A stretch of DNA of 27,541 bases from Sphingomonadales bacterium (GTDB taxonomy: Bacteria > Pseudomonadota > Alphaproteobacteria > Sphingomonadales > Sphingomonadaceae): contig RDXA01000338.1 in NCBI GenBank assembly GCA_004292705.1, positions 1 to 27,541 of the forward strand, read 5' to 3'. Of the stretch, positions 1 through 8,670 are shown one piece after another. Under the pieces are notes generated by a model, which did not search any database, was not told the DNA's origin, and saw nothing but the letters and a program-made list of their open reading frames with translations. How positions within the stretch are numbered: position 1 is the first letter of the stretch; every line of letters starts with the position of its first letter. Both the position numbers and the translations under genes were made by a program.

Positions 1-1023
1 TAAAGCCTCGATTTGTGCTACTAACGTCTCCTCGCGGGCCTGCGCCTCTGTGAGACTTGCATTGCTGCTCTGAGTTGCGCTTTCCGCTTCGGCCGAGGCC
101 AAGCGCGCCTGCTCGAGTTGCATCTGCAACTCGAGCAGGCGCGCCCCGTCGCCCGGCACTCCAGATTGCGTCCCCGGCAGAATAAGACGGGAAAAGGCCG
201 GAGCGGACCGATCAAAGTCAGAACGGATCGCATCAAGGTTTGGCCAATCGGTTGGATCCTCGCCCTTCATGCTCCATTTCAGCAAAATAGCATAAACCTC
301 GCGAATCCAAGGGGAAAGATTGGGATTACCCGTGACAAGATCTGGGTTCGATCGGAAATGCCGTTCTTGCGCGTCAAGGAACTGATCTATTTCATTGTGG
401 ATGAGCGCCGAGTTACGCGGGAAGAATAGGTCTAGTCCGGAACGCAGGCTCTCGACCAACGAGGACCAGTTTTCCAGAAAACGATCAAACCTGCAAACAA
501 GGCGCTTGCGGCCACGCGAATAAAATTCCGCGTCCAGCATGTAGCGCAACCACAACAACTGGCCATAAGCCGGATTCATGAGGTCGCGTCGCGCCAGCGA
601 GCTAGCGACCTCGATAGGGTCGCGCAGCATTATTATAAGGGCTGGCTCGACTCTGGCTTTATCGAAGGCATCCAGCCAGATGTCAGCAATCTTGCTGATC
701 CGGGGGTCCTTCATGACGAACAGCGGACCGAGGCCCCTATGCCGCTCCACGATCTGACTCGCTTTCTCGACTGCATCGTCGCGCAACTGGCTGAACCGCC
801 AGTCGGCATTAACGGTCATCCAATCGTCCCAGCTAGTGCCGGCCGCAGTCAAGATCTTGTCGTTCAACGAGACAAGCTCAATCGATTCCCAATGCCCCCG
901 CTCATTCCCGATGTTTGGGCCAACAAGGTCCTCAGGCAGAGCGCAACCCAGAAGGTTTAGCACCCGAGTCATGGCGCTCGTGCCGCTCCGGTGCATCCCC
1001 GCTACGATGACGCCTTTATGCAT
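1..1023 (-). CDS. Sulfotransferase family protein with C-terminal coiled coil (3' end beyond window)
   Basis: The frame is open from an ATG at 1023 to the left edge, giving at least 341 residues without a stop. Residues about 7-17 read VAGMHRSGTSA, the 5'-phosphosulfate loop of PAPS-dependent sulfotransferases. A segment MLRDPIEVASSLARRD near residue 140 matches the 3'-phosphate-binding motif. By family the protein would transfer sulfate from PAPS to a carbohydrate. After the catalytic part (about 1-240) comes a stretch rich in Ala, Glu, Gln and Leu that looks like a coiled coil and runs off the window. That suggests a longer or fused protein, as some sphingomonad polysaccharide loci carry a sulfotransferase joined to other domains. 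The gene is divergent from the glycosyltransferase at 1290. Base composition is more AT-rich than the right half of the window. The family call is firm; the acceptor is unknown. Confidence 0.85.
   Translation of the reverse strand, partial: MHKGVIVAGMHRSGTSAMTRVLNLLGCALPEDLVGPNIGNERGHWESIELVSLNDKILTAAGTSWDDWMTVNADWRFSQLRDDAVEKASQIVERHRGLGPLFVMKDPRISKIADIWLDAFDKARVEPALIIMLRDPIEVASSLARRDLMNPAYGQLLWLRYMLDAEFYSRGRKRLVCRFDRFLENWSSLVESLRSGLDLFFPRNSALIHNEIDQFLDAQERHFRSNPDLVTGNPNLSPWIREVYAILLKWSMKGEDPTDWPNLDAIRSDFDRSAPAFSRLILPGTQSGVPGDGARLLELQMQLEQARLASAEAESATQSSNASLTEAQAREETLVAQIEAL
103..144. repeat. Perfect 20-bp inverted repeat with 2-nt loop
   Basis: Bases 103-122 are the exact reverse complement of 125-144, with only two bases (TC) between them. 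The element lies inside the sulfotransferase coding frame, where it encodes ARLLELQMQLEQAR, the start of the coiled-coil segment. The RNA would fold into a very stable hairpin. It is not followed by a T-run, so it does not look like a classical terminator. Confidence 0.9.
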
Positions 1024-1289
1024 GTGAACGGCCTTTATAATTGCTACTAGGTGATAGGACGCGACGGTCGTCGGAGTGTGCTCCAATAAGCGAGCAGACA
1101 AGGAGATGTCCAGTTGCATCACTCATTCAGATGGCCAGGAGAAATCCCTGATGGAACCGCGGAATGAGGGAGTGTGTAGAGGGTATCAACAGCCTATATT
1201 TGCCATCAGCGAGCCGAACGGGGGATCGTGCAGGGGCGAGAATAAATTCGCTTTTGTACTGCCTGCGAGCCAGCTAGTCACCTCAATGT

Positions 1290-2907
1290 ATGTTGATCCG
1301 TTCATTGCCACGTTTTTTGCGACAGCTCGCCATTTGGTGGTTATTTTTGGAAATCCATCTCGATGCCTTACGTTTGAACCCTAGCTCCTACTTGACTGCA
1401 TTGAAGTGGTGGTTCCTGCGCAAGCGAGTCAGAGCCCGCGGCCAATTCAGTTCGCTACTTAATCAGACTTCCAAGGCATACGAGTTGTGGGCCTCGATCC
1501 AAAGCAGGGACTCAAGCCTGCCGCCTGACGAGATCAGTGACATGATCGTAGCGCTTGTATCTTCCAGCGAGGACCGAGCCGACCTAATCGCCACATTAGA
1601 TAGCTTAGCCGCCGCCAGAATTTCGGCTCATGTTCTTGATGCGCCAGTGGACAAATCACTGACTGCAATCGCATTTTCGGATAATGATCGGTCGCGCAAG
1701 TGGTTACTGCCGATACGCGCCGGAGACATCGTGGCACGCGAGGCGGCATGCAAGTTTGCAACCGCGATCTCGCAGGCGGACGAGACATGCACTGTGATCT
1801 ACGGCGACGACGATCTCCTCGACGCATGGGGTCGTCGCACCAATCCATATTTCAAACCGGATTGGAACGCAGAGCTCCAACGTCACCACGATATTCTCAC
1901 GGGCGCTTGTATCCTTCGCGCGAGTGCCGTGAGCTCTCAGGATGCTGTGAAACAGAGTGAATGGGATCGCGGCCTGGTTGCTGCTGCCGCGAGCCGAGGA
2001 ACGGTCACGCATGTACGTGCAATGCTACATCATCGCAAATGGCGTCCACCTTCTCCACGCTCGGCGCAGCCCCTCACTATCGTCGACGCACTTCCATCAG
2101 TTAGCGTTATTGTCCCTACCCGCAACCAAGTGAAATTGCTTCGCACCTGCATCGACGGCCTGCGCGCGACCAGCTATCCCGCCATCGAGATCATCGTCGC
2201 CAACAATGAAAGCGATGATCGGGAGACGCTCAGCTATCTCTGCGCTCTCGCCGAAGAGGGCTTCACGGTCATTGATCAGCCCGGTCCGTTTAACTATTCG
2301 ACCATCAACAATAACGCTGTGGCTGTCGCGCGGGGGAAATTGCTCTGCCTCATGAACAACGACATCGAGGTACTCTCACCCGATTGGTTAGCCATCATGG
2401 CAACTCAGGCCTTGCGCCCTGAGGTCGGTGCCGTTGGCGCGCAACTGCTTTATCCAGACGGCCGGATCCAGCATGCCGGTGTGGTGATTGGGGTGGGCAA
2501 TGCCGCGGGCCACGCGCATCGCTTCCTGCGGCCCTGCCTTACCACAATTCGTCTCGGCAGTGACGGCGGCCTGCCTTGTCGTGCGCCGGGACAAATTCCT
2601 TGCGGTGGGTGGCCTCGACGAGAAGAATTTCGCGGTCGCGTTCAACGATGTCGATCTGTGCCTGAAACTCAACCAGCGCGGATGGCAATCATTCTACGAG
2701 CCTCGCGCCGTGCTTGTCCATCACGAATCCATCTCGCGTGGGCATGATACCGATCCGGTGGGGGCGGCCCGATTCGCCGGGGAACTGGCCGCGTTGCAGC
2801 GCATCTGGAAGACCAACGAAATCGTGGATCCCTTTCACCACCCGATGCTCAGCCGCGCTTCCGAACAATTCGCGCTTGATCTCACAAACTTCTCTTTACC
2901 TGCCTGA
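1290..2907 (+). pseudogene. Family 2 glycosyltransferase, broken by a frameshift near 2525-2555
   Basis: Two overlapping frames together encode one GT2 protein of about 540 residues. The first frame (from ATG 1290) has an N-terminal GT-like region with DDDLLDAWGRR and PYFKPDWN, then a GT-A domain beginning VSVIVPTRNQ, with NNDIEVLSPDWL (the DxD-like acceptor loop) and GHAHRFL. It then runs into unrelated residues and stops at 2747. The rest of the domain (FVSAVTAACLVVRRD, VGGLDE, FNDVDLCLKL) is in the next frame and ends at 2907. Compared with family members the loop between HRFL and VSAV is short by roughly ten residues. This points to a small deletion that is not a multiple of three, or an assembly error. 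The intact form would add a sugar to the surface polysaccharide. Its stop overlaps the next start (TGATG). Confidence 0.8.
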
Positions 2908-3686
2908 TGAGCCGTCTTGATCTTGCTCAAGTCACGCTGATTGCGGCCACGTCGATCAATGTGGAGGCAACGCTGCTTGCAATTGAGGCCTGCCAACAGC
3001 AGGTCCGCTTCGCGGACTGCAAACTGCTCACGCACCGGCGACCGGCACGTCGCTTGCCTGATCTCCAAGTCGTCATCACGCCTGAGATCGAGACCTCCGA
3101 AGAGTATTCCCGGTTCATTCTGACCGAGCTCGTGGACCATGTGGCAACGTCGCATTGCTTGGTCGTCCAATGGGACGGTCACGTCGTGGAACCGACAAGG
3201 TGGGATCCGCAGTTTCTCGAGTTCGACTATGTGGGTGCATCTTGGCCCCAGTTCACAGACGGCCATGATGTCGGTAACGGTGGTTTTTCGCTCCGAAGCC
3301 GCCGATTGCTCGAAGCGTGCCGCTCGCCGCAATTCACCTCCAGCCATCCCGAAGACGTGGCGATCGGGCGTCACAACCGGAGCAGGCTCGAAGCGCAAGG
3401 CTTGCGTTTCGCGCCTCGCGAGGTAGCTGACTCCTTTTCTGCGGAGCGCGCGAGTTCATTGGAAAGCGCCTTCGGCTTTCACGGAGTGTGGCATATGCCT
3501 CGGGTGATTGGTGCCGACCGGTTCTGGGATATATATCGGGGACTTGAGGACCGATCATCGGTCTATCATGACCAGACTACGATCATGCGGCAATTGGCAG
3601 TACAGCCGCGCGGTCTGAGCCGCTGTTTGAGAATGGTATGGGATAGAGTGTCGGAAATGGCGCAATTGCAAAAGGGACAGACGTGA
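2907..3686 (+). CDS. DUF5672 domain protein, putative sugar transferase
   Basis: The 259-residue product carries the signature of the DUF5672 family: FDYVGASWP, then VGNGGFSLRSRRLLEA, then HPEDVAIG, and near the C-terminus FGFHGVWHMP. This family is usually found among polysaccharide glycosyltransferase genes and is thought to have a glycosyltransferase-like fold, but its reaction has not, to my knowledge, been established. The ATG shares a base with the stop of the preceding glycosyltransferase, and the downstream dioxygenase starts within its own stop (GTGA). The three genes therefore appear translationally coupled. There is no signal peptide or membrane segment, so a cytoplasmic protein is expected. 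If the upstream frameshift is real, translation of this gene may be reduced, since ribosomes reading the first frame stop 160 bases early. Confidence 0.85.
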   Translation: MSRLDLAQVTLIAATSINVEATLLAIEACQQQVRFADCKLLTHRRPARRLPDLQVVITPEIETSEEYSRFILTELVDHVATSHCLVVQWDGHVVEPTRWDPQFLEFDYVGASWPQFTDGHDVGNGGFSLRSRRLLEACRSPQFTSSHPEDVAIGRHNRSRLEAQGLRFAPREVADSFSAERASSLESAFGFHGVWHMPRVIGADRFWDIYRGLEDRSSVYHDQTTIMRQLAVQPRGLSRCLRMVWDRVSEMAQLQKGQT

Positions 3687-4669
3687 ACAATCCGATGCCG
3701 GGGCTACCCCTTATCGAATCGCCGCTGTTCCTCGCAATGGCCGGCCAGATGGGACTGTCCGAGGACGAACAGCGCATTGGCCGCGATCTGTTCGAGCACG
3801 GATTTGCCGTTTTCGATTTTCCCGATCCCTCCATCGAGGACCGCATCGAGCGGATCAAGATGAGGCTCAGTCCGCATTACGGCGTCGATTTCAGCGATCC
3901 GGAAGCTAACAAGACGACCGGCGAACGGCGCATCCAAGACGCTTGGCAAAGGGACCCCGACGTGAAGGCAATCGCCTCCAACGAGGGAGTCATTGCGCTG
4001 CTGAGCAAGCTTTACGGACGGCAAGCCTTCCCTTTCCAGACCCTCAATTTCCCGGTCGGCACCCAACAAGAAGCCCATTCCGACATGGTCCATTTTTCCT
4101 GTGTGCCGGAAAAGTTCATGTGCGGTGTCTGGCTGGCGATGGAGGACATTCATCCCGACGCGGGGCCGCTGTTCTATTATCCCGGCTCGCACCGCTGGCC
4201 GGTGATGAGCAATGCGCTGGTCGGTCGGCGCGGCTATCAGATTAGCCTCGGTTCTGCCCAGGACCCCTATGAGGACGCATGGAGAGCGCTTTGCGCCGCA
4301 CAGAACGCGCAGCGGAGCACTTTTCTTGCGCGCAAAGGACAAGCGCTGGTCTGGTGCGCCAACCTGCTCCACGGGGGCAGCGCCCAAGCGGATCCGCGCC
4401 TGACGCGGTGGTCACAGGTAACGCACTACTATTTCGAGGACTGCATCTACTACACGCCAGCTTTCTCGGACGAAGCACTGGGCAAGCTGCAGTTGCGCCG
4501 CATTTCGAGCATTATCGATGGCCGCCAGCGCCCGAATCTCTATCAGGGTGAACCTGCCGAAGCGGCTTTCGCAGTGCCCGGGTCCTCGCCCGCATCCGGT
4601 TCCGCTGGAAAGGGGAAGAGTTTTGGTTCAAAGGCACGGCAGGCATTGCGTAGTATGTTCGGGAGTTGA
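3683..4669 (+). CDS. Phytanoyl-CoA dioxygenase (PhyH) family Fe(II)/2-oxoglutarate oxygenase
   Basis: The 328-residue protein has the facial triad of Fe(II)/2-oxoglutarate oxygenases: His132 and Asp134 in EAHSDMVHFS and the distal His230 in CANLLHGGSA. An Arg follows shortly after (239 or 242) and probably holds 2-oxoglutarate. The double-stranded beta-helix core (about 115-255) includes AGPLFYYPGSHRWP, typical of PhyH proteins. These enzymes hydroxylate small or lipid-linked molecules using oxygen. The start is GTG at 3683, overlapping the stop of the DUF5672 gene by four bases. The neighbours are glycosyltransferases and an export lipoprotein, so the substrate may be a sugar nucleotide, glycan or lipid of the capsule pathway; this is inference. 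The C-terminal 30 residues are low-complexity (Ser, Gly, Ala, Lys). Confidence 0.85.
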   Translation: MNNPMPGLPLIESPLFLAMAGQMGLSEDEQRIGRDLFEHGFAVFDFPDPSIEDRIERIKMRLSPHYGVDFSDPEANKTTGERRIQDAWQRDPDVKAIASNEGVIALLSKLYGRQAFPFQTLNFPVGTQQEAHSDMVHFSCVPEKFMCGVWLAMEDIHPDAGPLFYYPGSHRWPVMSNALVGRRGYQISLGSAQDPYEDAWRALCAAQNAQRSTFLARKGQALVWCANLLHGGSAQADPRLTRWSQVTHYYFEDCIYYTPAFSDEALGKLQLRRISSIIDGRQRPNLYQGEPAEAAFAVPGSSPASGSAGKGKSFGSKARQALRSMFGS

Positions 4670-4750
4670 GAGGGTAACGTCTCGGCGATGACCGCTGTGA
4701 ACCCCGACCAGCCAAAGAGCTGAACGAAAAAATGGTTTGGAATGATCTGC

Positions 4751-5908
4751 ATGAACCCGAGTAACACCTCCGCATATGGCAAGTCCTTGATTGGGCGAAT
4801 TGCGCTTGTCGGCATACTTTTGACTCTCGCCGGGTGCGCCACTCTACCCGCCAGCGGCCCGACCGGTACCCAGATCCGTTCACAGATCGCTGCCGATGCA
4901 GGTCAGCTCGGAATTAAGCTGATCCAAGTGCAGACGGTCAATGATCTGCCGCTCGCCCCGGCGCCTCCGGGGCCGTTCAGCCCGGACTATACGCCGGCTC
5001 CGCCGACGGAACTGGTTGGGCCGGGCGACGTGCTCAACGTTTCCATCTTCGAGACCGGCATAGCCCTATTCGGACGGTCGGCAGGGATCGGAAGCGAGGG
5101 CGGTGGGGGCTTCGACCCCTCGGCGCGGGCAGAGCGCTTTCCCCCGCTGCGCGTCAGCGATCAGGGCACGATCACGATCCCCTACGTCGGTCAGCTTGAA
5201 GTGGCTGGTCGCACCACGCGCGAGATCGAAGTGCAGTTGCGGCAGGCCCTGCGCCGCAAATCGCAGAACCCGCAGGTGCTTGTCTCTATCGCAGAGGGGC
5301 TAACCAATTCAGTGATTATCGGCGGGGACATCGCCCGGCCTGGACGTCTAGTGCTACCAACCAACCGCGAGAAGCTATCCGAGGTGATCGCGCTTGCGGG
5401 AGGCAACAAGGGCGAGATTCGCGACCTCGTCGTCCGGGTCTCGCGCAATAATGAGGTGCAGGAGTGGCGGCTTAGCGACGTGCTCGACGATCCTGCGCTT
5501 GATGTCCGCATCTATCCGTCCGACCGCATCACGCTGATCCGCCAGCCGCGCAGTTTCACAGTGCTCGGCGCACCGGGCCAGACTAGCCAATTCCCGTTCC
5601 CAAGCCCTAAGACTTCTCTCATTGAAGCGATCGCGATGGCCGGCGGTGCCAATCCAAACTCCGGTAATGCCCGCGCAATATTCGTCTTCCGGATCGACCG
5701 CGAAGAAACTGGCAAGGAAGTCCCGATAGTCTATCATTTCAACATGATGCAGGCGAGTTCCTACATTCTCGCGCAGAAGTTCGCGATCAAAGACAAGGAC
5801 GTCGTTTACGTCGGCAATGCTCTCGCTAACCAGCCATCCAAGTTGATTCAGGTCCTGAGCCAGTTGTTCTTTCCGCTCGTGGCCCTACAACAAGCGGGAG
5901 CGATCTAA
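4751..5908 (+). CDS. Polysaccharide export outer-membrane lipoprotein (KpsD/Wza/CtrA type)
   Basis: The product has a short basic N-terminus, a hydrophobic segment and a lipobox ending LTLAGC, so it should be an outer-membrane lipoprotein. After a linker rich in Pro and Ala comes the polysaccharide-export (Poly_export) domain, starting at ELVGPGDVLNVSIFE and continuing through TITIPYVGQLEVAGRTTREIE. Two soluble beta-grasp (SLBB-like) segments follow, IIGGDIARPGRLVLPT and FTVLGAPGQTSQFPFP. Proteins of this family form the ring-shaped channel through which capsule or exopolysaccharide crosses the periplasm and outer membrane. ATG 4751 has GGAA eight bases upstream; ATG 4742 in the same frame is the alternative and would add three residues. 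The partner polysaccharide co-polymerase and ABC transporter genes are not in the window. Confidence 0.92.
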   Translation: MNPSNTSAYGKSLIGRIALVGILLTLAGCATLPASGPTGTQIRSQIAADAGQLGIKLIQVQTVNDLPLAPAPPGPFSPDYTPAPPTELVGPGDVLNVSIFETGIALFGRSAGIGSEGGGGFDPSARAERFPPLRVSDQGTITIPYVGQLEVAGRTTREIEVQLRQALRRKSQNPQVLVSIAEGLTNSVIIGGDIARPGRLVLPTNREKLSEVIALAGGNKGEIRDLVVRVSRNNEVQEWRLSDVLDDPALDVRIYPSDRITLIRQPRSFTVLGAPGQTSQFPFPSPKTSLIEAIAMAGGANPNSGNARAIFVFRIDREETGKEVPIVYHFNMMQASSYILAQKFAIKDKDVVYVGNALANQPSKLIQVLSQLFFPLVALQQAGAI

Positions 5909-5924
5909 CGCGGTCGCGCCAGTC

Positions 5925-7142
5925 ATGACTGACCAAGAGAACAACGCGCCGCTGTTGTTGGACGTGACGCGTCAAGTATGGCGGCGCTGGGTGGGGGTCA
6001 GGTCCACCGGCATTGATCGCATTTGCGATGCGTGGATGAGACATTTTGCGCCAAACTCGCAGGCGGTGATCATTACCAGACGGCGACAGGTCATTCTTCC
6101 GGTGGCCGCATCGCAGGCCTTGTTCGCGGCCTTAGCTGCTCCGTTACCGGCGAACGGGTCAAGCGCCAACTTCAGACGAAGCGTCATAGCTATCGCCTTG
6201 CGTTGGGGTTGGTGCTGGCTTCGCAATTTGGATGGCAAGGGCCGGTTCTGGCTCAATGCCGGGCACACAGGGCTGCATAACACAAACCTTAGTGACTGGT
6301 GCAGCCGGGCCGATGTTCGTCCGATCTATCTGGTTCACGACCTTATTCCCATAACCCACCCGCAATACTGCCGGCCCGGTGTGGACGCGATCCACGTCAA
6401 ACGTATCCACACTGTGCTGAAGAGCGCAACCGGAGTGGTCGCCAACAGCCAGCACACACTCGATACCCTCAGGGCCTTCGCAAACAGCGTCGGGATGGAA
6501 CTTCCCCACGCAGTCGTGGCGTGGCCCGGTAGCGCGCGCTTGCACGCCGAGCCCGACCGTTCCGCTCCAAAGTCGCATGCCGCAACCTTCGTTATTCTCG
6601 GAACGATCGAAGGCCGCAAGAATCATGCGCTGTTGCTCTCGGTTTGGAAGCGACTGATTGCCATGCAGGGCGACGTCTGCCCAACGCTGATCATAGTCGG
6701 TCGGCGTGGCTGGGAAGCCGATGATGTCTTCACCCTATTGGAGACTCACGATTTTCAGAGAAAAGTGATCGAAGCGGGACCGCTAGACGACGAAGCTCTC
6801 GCAAAGGTGCTTGGCCATGCGAACGCGCTGCTGTTCCCGAGCCATGCCGAGGGGTTCGGCATTCCGCTGGTCGAAGCCCTCGCCGCCGGGATCCCAGTGA
6901 TTGCGAGCGACTTGGCGGTTTTCAGGGAGATCGCTGGCGATATCCCTGAACTGCTTGCCCCCGACGATGAGGACGCCTGGATCGCTGCGTTGATGGAGTA
7001 CGCCCGCGATGGCAGTACCCGCCGCAATCAGCAAATCGAGCGCATGAAAGGGTATGTGGCGCCGACGTGGACAGAACACTTCGCACGCATCGACAAGCTG
7101 CTCGACAAGCTTTCGGCAGATGAGCGGCAAGCGGCGATCTGA
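5925..7142 (+). CDS. Family 4 glycosyltransferase (GT-B fold)
   Basis: The 405-residue protein shows a GT4-type C-terminal nucleotide-sugar domain: FVILGTIEGRKNH, LIIVGRRGWEADDV, then FPSHAEGFGIPLVEALA, where the Glu residues of the E-x7-E motif bind the donor. The N-terminal half includes YLVHDLIPITHP and VVANSQHTLDTL, frequent in mannosyl- and rhamnosyltransferases of this group. It should be a cytoplasmic enzyme adding one sugar to the growing polysaccharide; donor and acceptor cannot be told from sequence. It begins 16 bases after the export lipoprotein gene and is probably in the same transcript. I see no strong ribosome binding site. The gene ends 24 bases from the converging kpsC. Confidence 0.92.
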   Translation: MTDQENNAPLLLDVTRQVWRRWVGVRSTGIDRICDAWMRHFAPNSQAVIITRRRQVILPVAASQALFAALAAPLPANGSSANFRRSVIAIALRWGWCWLRNLDGKGRFWLNAGHTGLHNTNLSDWCSRADVRPIYLVHDLIPITHPQYCRPGVDAIHVKRIHTVLKSATGVVANSQHTLDTLRAFANSVGMELPHAVVAWPGSARLHAEPDRSAPKSHAATFVILGTIEGRKNHALLLSVWKRLIAMQGDVCPTLIIVGRRGWEADDVFTLLETHDFQRKVIEAGPLDDEALAKVLGHANALLFPSHAEGFGIPLVEALAAGIPVIASDLAVFREIAGDIPELLAPDDEDAWIAALMEYARDGSTRRNQQIERMKGYVAPTWTEHFARIDKLLDKLSADERQAAI

Positions 7143-7166
7143 ACAGGCAATGCCCCTTGGCCGGAC

Positions 7167-8669
7167 CTATCGAATGCGACCAAGCAAGCGGTTGGTTCGT
7201 CCCGCGAAGCGCCTGATAGCGACAAAGGCGCGCGCGTTTGCATCGAGCCGGACCTGCTCACCAGTCAAACGGCGCACAAGCACCTCGGCAGGGCATGGCA
7301 GATTGGTTTGCGGATCAAGATAGCGCGGATAAAGCAGCAATGCTGCTGCCACGAGTTCGTCAAGGGTCCGCTTTGCTGTTCGGCGAGAGGGCACCTCGCC
7401 CAGATCGGTTGTGAGGCCCCAGCCCGCATAGAACGGGGCCCCGTGGACCGTGACCTTCTTGCCTCGCATCAGTGCCTCGAAACCGGCGAGCGAGCTGTTG
7501 ACGTGAAGCTCGTCGACCATGTCGATCAAACTGGCCATCGGCGCTTCATTTTCGACGTGGTTCGCAAACTCGGCCATATCGCTGGCTGCTAGCAATCCGC
7601 GCCGATGGCCGGCCAACACGTCAGGGTGTGGCTTGTAGATGATGAAGGCTTCAGGACCGGAATGCTGTCTGGCGCGCCTGAGCAGTTCCAGGTTGGATCG
7701 AAGCGCTCCGCCGCTGGTGACGGCGCGATCATCCTCGACCTGTCCCGGCACGAGCACATGCCAGCGCTTGCCCCCAGGCCGCTCAATCACCTTCGGCGCA
7801 GCAGTTTCATATTTTGACAGGCCGCCGGAGATGATCGCTTTGCGCAGGGCGGCCGCGCGACTGCAAAGATCGGCTGGAAATTCGGCGCTTTCCAGCAACA
7901 TCTCAAGGTCGCTCGGCTGGTTGGGATCAAAATGAACCCCCCTTTCGTCCAGGATGATCGACAGTGGTGGTACGCAGTCCGCCCCAAGCCCAGCGGACCG
8001 GATGAACCCGTCTTCAACTTCGATGAGGGGTCGCCCTGCGAGTGCCGCTTCCTGCGCAGAGGAAAGGCGCGAACGCCACACAGCGACCCGATCATCAGGC
8101 CGAAGGTTTGGCACGCCGCGCAGGAACGGCGTCTCCTCGCCATTCCAAAGAAGCGGAGCAACTGTCGGTCGCTTCCAGTGGGCAAATCCGAGCGCGGCTG
8201 TGATGCCCCTGTTGCTGTCGATCAGGTTCCGCCAGAATCCGCACAGCTCGATCGCTTCAAGCGGCGTGATGTCTTCCCCGCTGAAAGGATCCTTCCAGCG
8301 CCACTGGGTCAGGTGTTGCTCGATCAGGATACGCGGATCGGCAGTTTGCTCCGAACCATCGGGAGCGGTCAGAGCAAGCGGCTTTCCTGCCGCCAGCGCA
8401 AGCACGGCCCGCGGATCACCTTGCGGCAGGACAACCTCGTCGGCGGTACCGAGAAGCCCCCATGGATCGGCATCAGCAGGCCAGTTGCCCGGGTCGAGCC
8501 GGCTCGGCCCGCTTGTCTGACGGCCCCAGTAACACCCTCCGACACGGTGCTTCGCAAGGGCCTCAAGCAGCGCTCTCCAGTCTCCTCCGCCCTCGCCGCC
8601 GCTCCCGGCAAATGCGCCGACCCGCGCACCGGGGAATGGCGGGATCCCAAGGAGCGGTGATGGCCTCAT
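7167..8669 (-). CDS. kpsC: KpsC-like Kdo transferase with only the C-terminal module
   Basis: Residues from about 215 onward match the C-terminal catalytic module of KpsC: EDGFIRSAGLG, PPLSIILDERG, LVPGQVEDD, SNLELLRRAR, YKPHPDVLAGHRRG and GAPFYAGWGLT. KpsC extends the poly-Kdo linker between the lipid anchor and the capsule chain. E. coli KpsC has two such modules in about 675 residues. Here the product is 500 residues and the first 200 lack the module signatures, with only a short KpsC-like linker (DPFSGEDITPLEAIELCGFW) before the catalytic part. The start ATG at 8669 lies one base after the kdsA stop. The reading frame extends further upstream, but that part overlaps kdsA and is not KpsC-like. 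It is the last gene of the kdsD-kdsB-kdsA-kpsC operon. Confidence 0.88.
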   Translation of the reverse strand: MRPSPLLGIPPFPGARVGAFAGSGGEGGGDWRALLEALAKHRVGGCYWGRQTSGPSRLDPGNWPADADPWGLLGTADEVVLPQGDPRAVLALAAGKPLALTAPDGSEQTADPRILIEQHLTQWRWKDPFSGEDITPLEAIELCGFWRNLIDSNRGITAALGFAHWKRPTVAPLLWNGEETPFLRGVPNLRPDDRVAVWRSRLSSAQEAALAGRPLIEVEDGFIRSAGLGADCVPPLSIILDERGVHFDPNQPSDLEMLLESAEFPADLCSRAAALRKAIISGGLSKYETAAPKVIERPGGKRWHVLVPGQVEDDRAVTSGGALRSNLELLRRARQHSGPEAFIIYKPHPDVLAGHRRGLLAASDMAEFANHVENEAPMASLIDMVDELHVNSSLAGFEALMRGKKVTVHGAPFYAGWGLTTDLGEVPSRRTAKRTLDELVAAALLLYPRYLDPQTNLPCPAEVLVRRLTGEQVRLDANARAFVAIRRFAGRTNRLLGRIR

Positions 8670-8670
8670 C

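Noticed and set aside
118..429. Open frame on the plus strand with a possible 103-residue product
   Set aside because: It is antisense to the sulfotransferase gene and reads through its inverted repeat; it has no family features.
1076..1384. A 102-residue open frame between the sulfotransferase and glycosyltransferase genes
   Set aside because: It overlaps the glycosyltransferase start in another frame, its composition is not protein-like and it has no recognisable motif.
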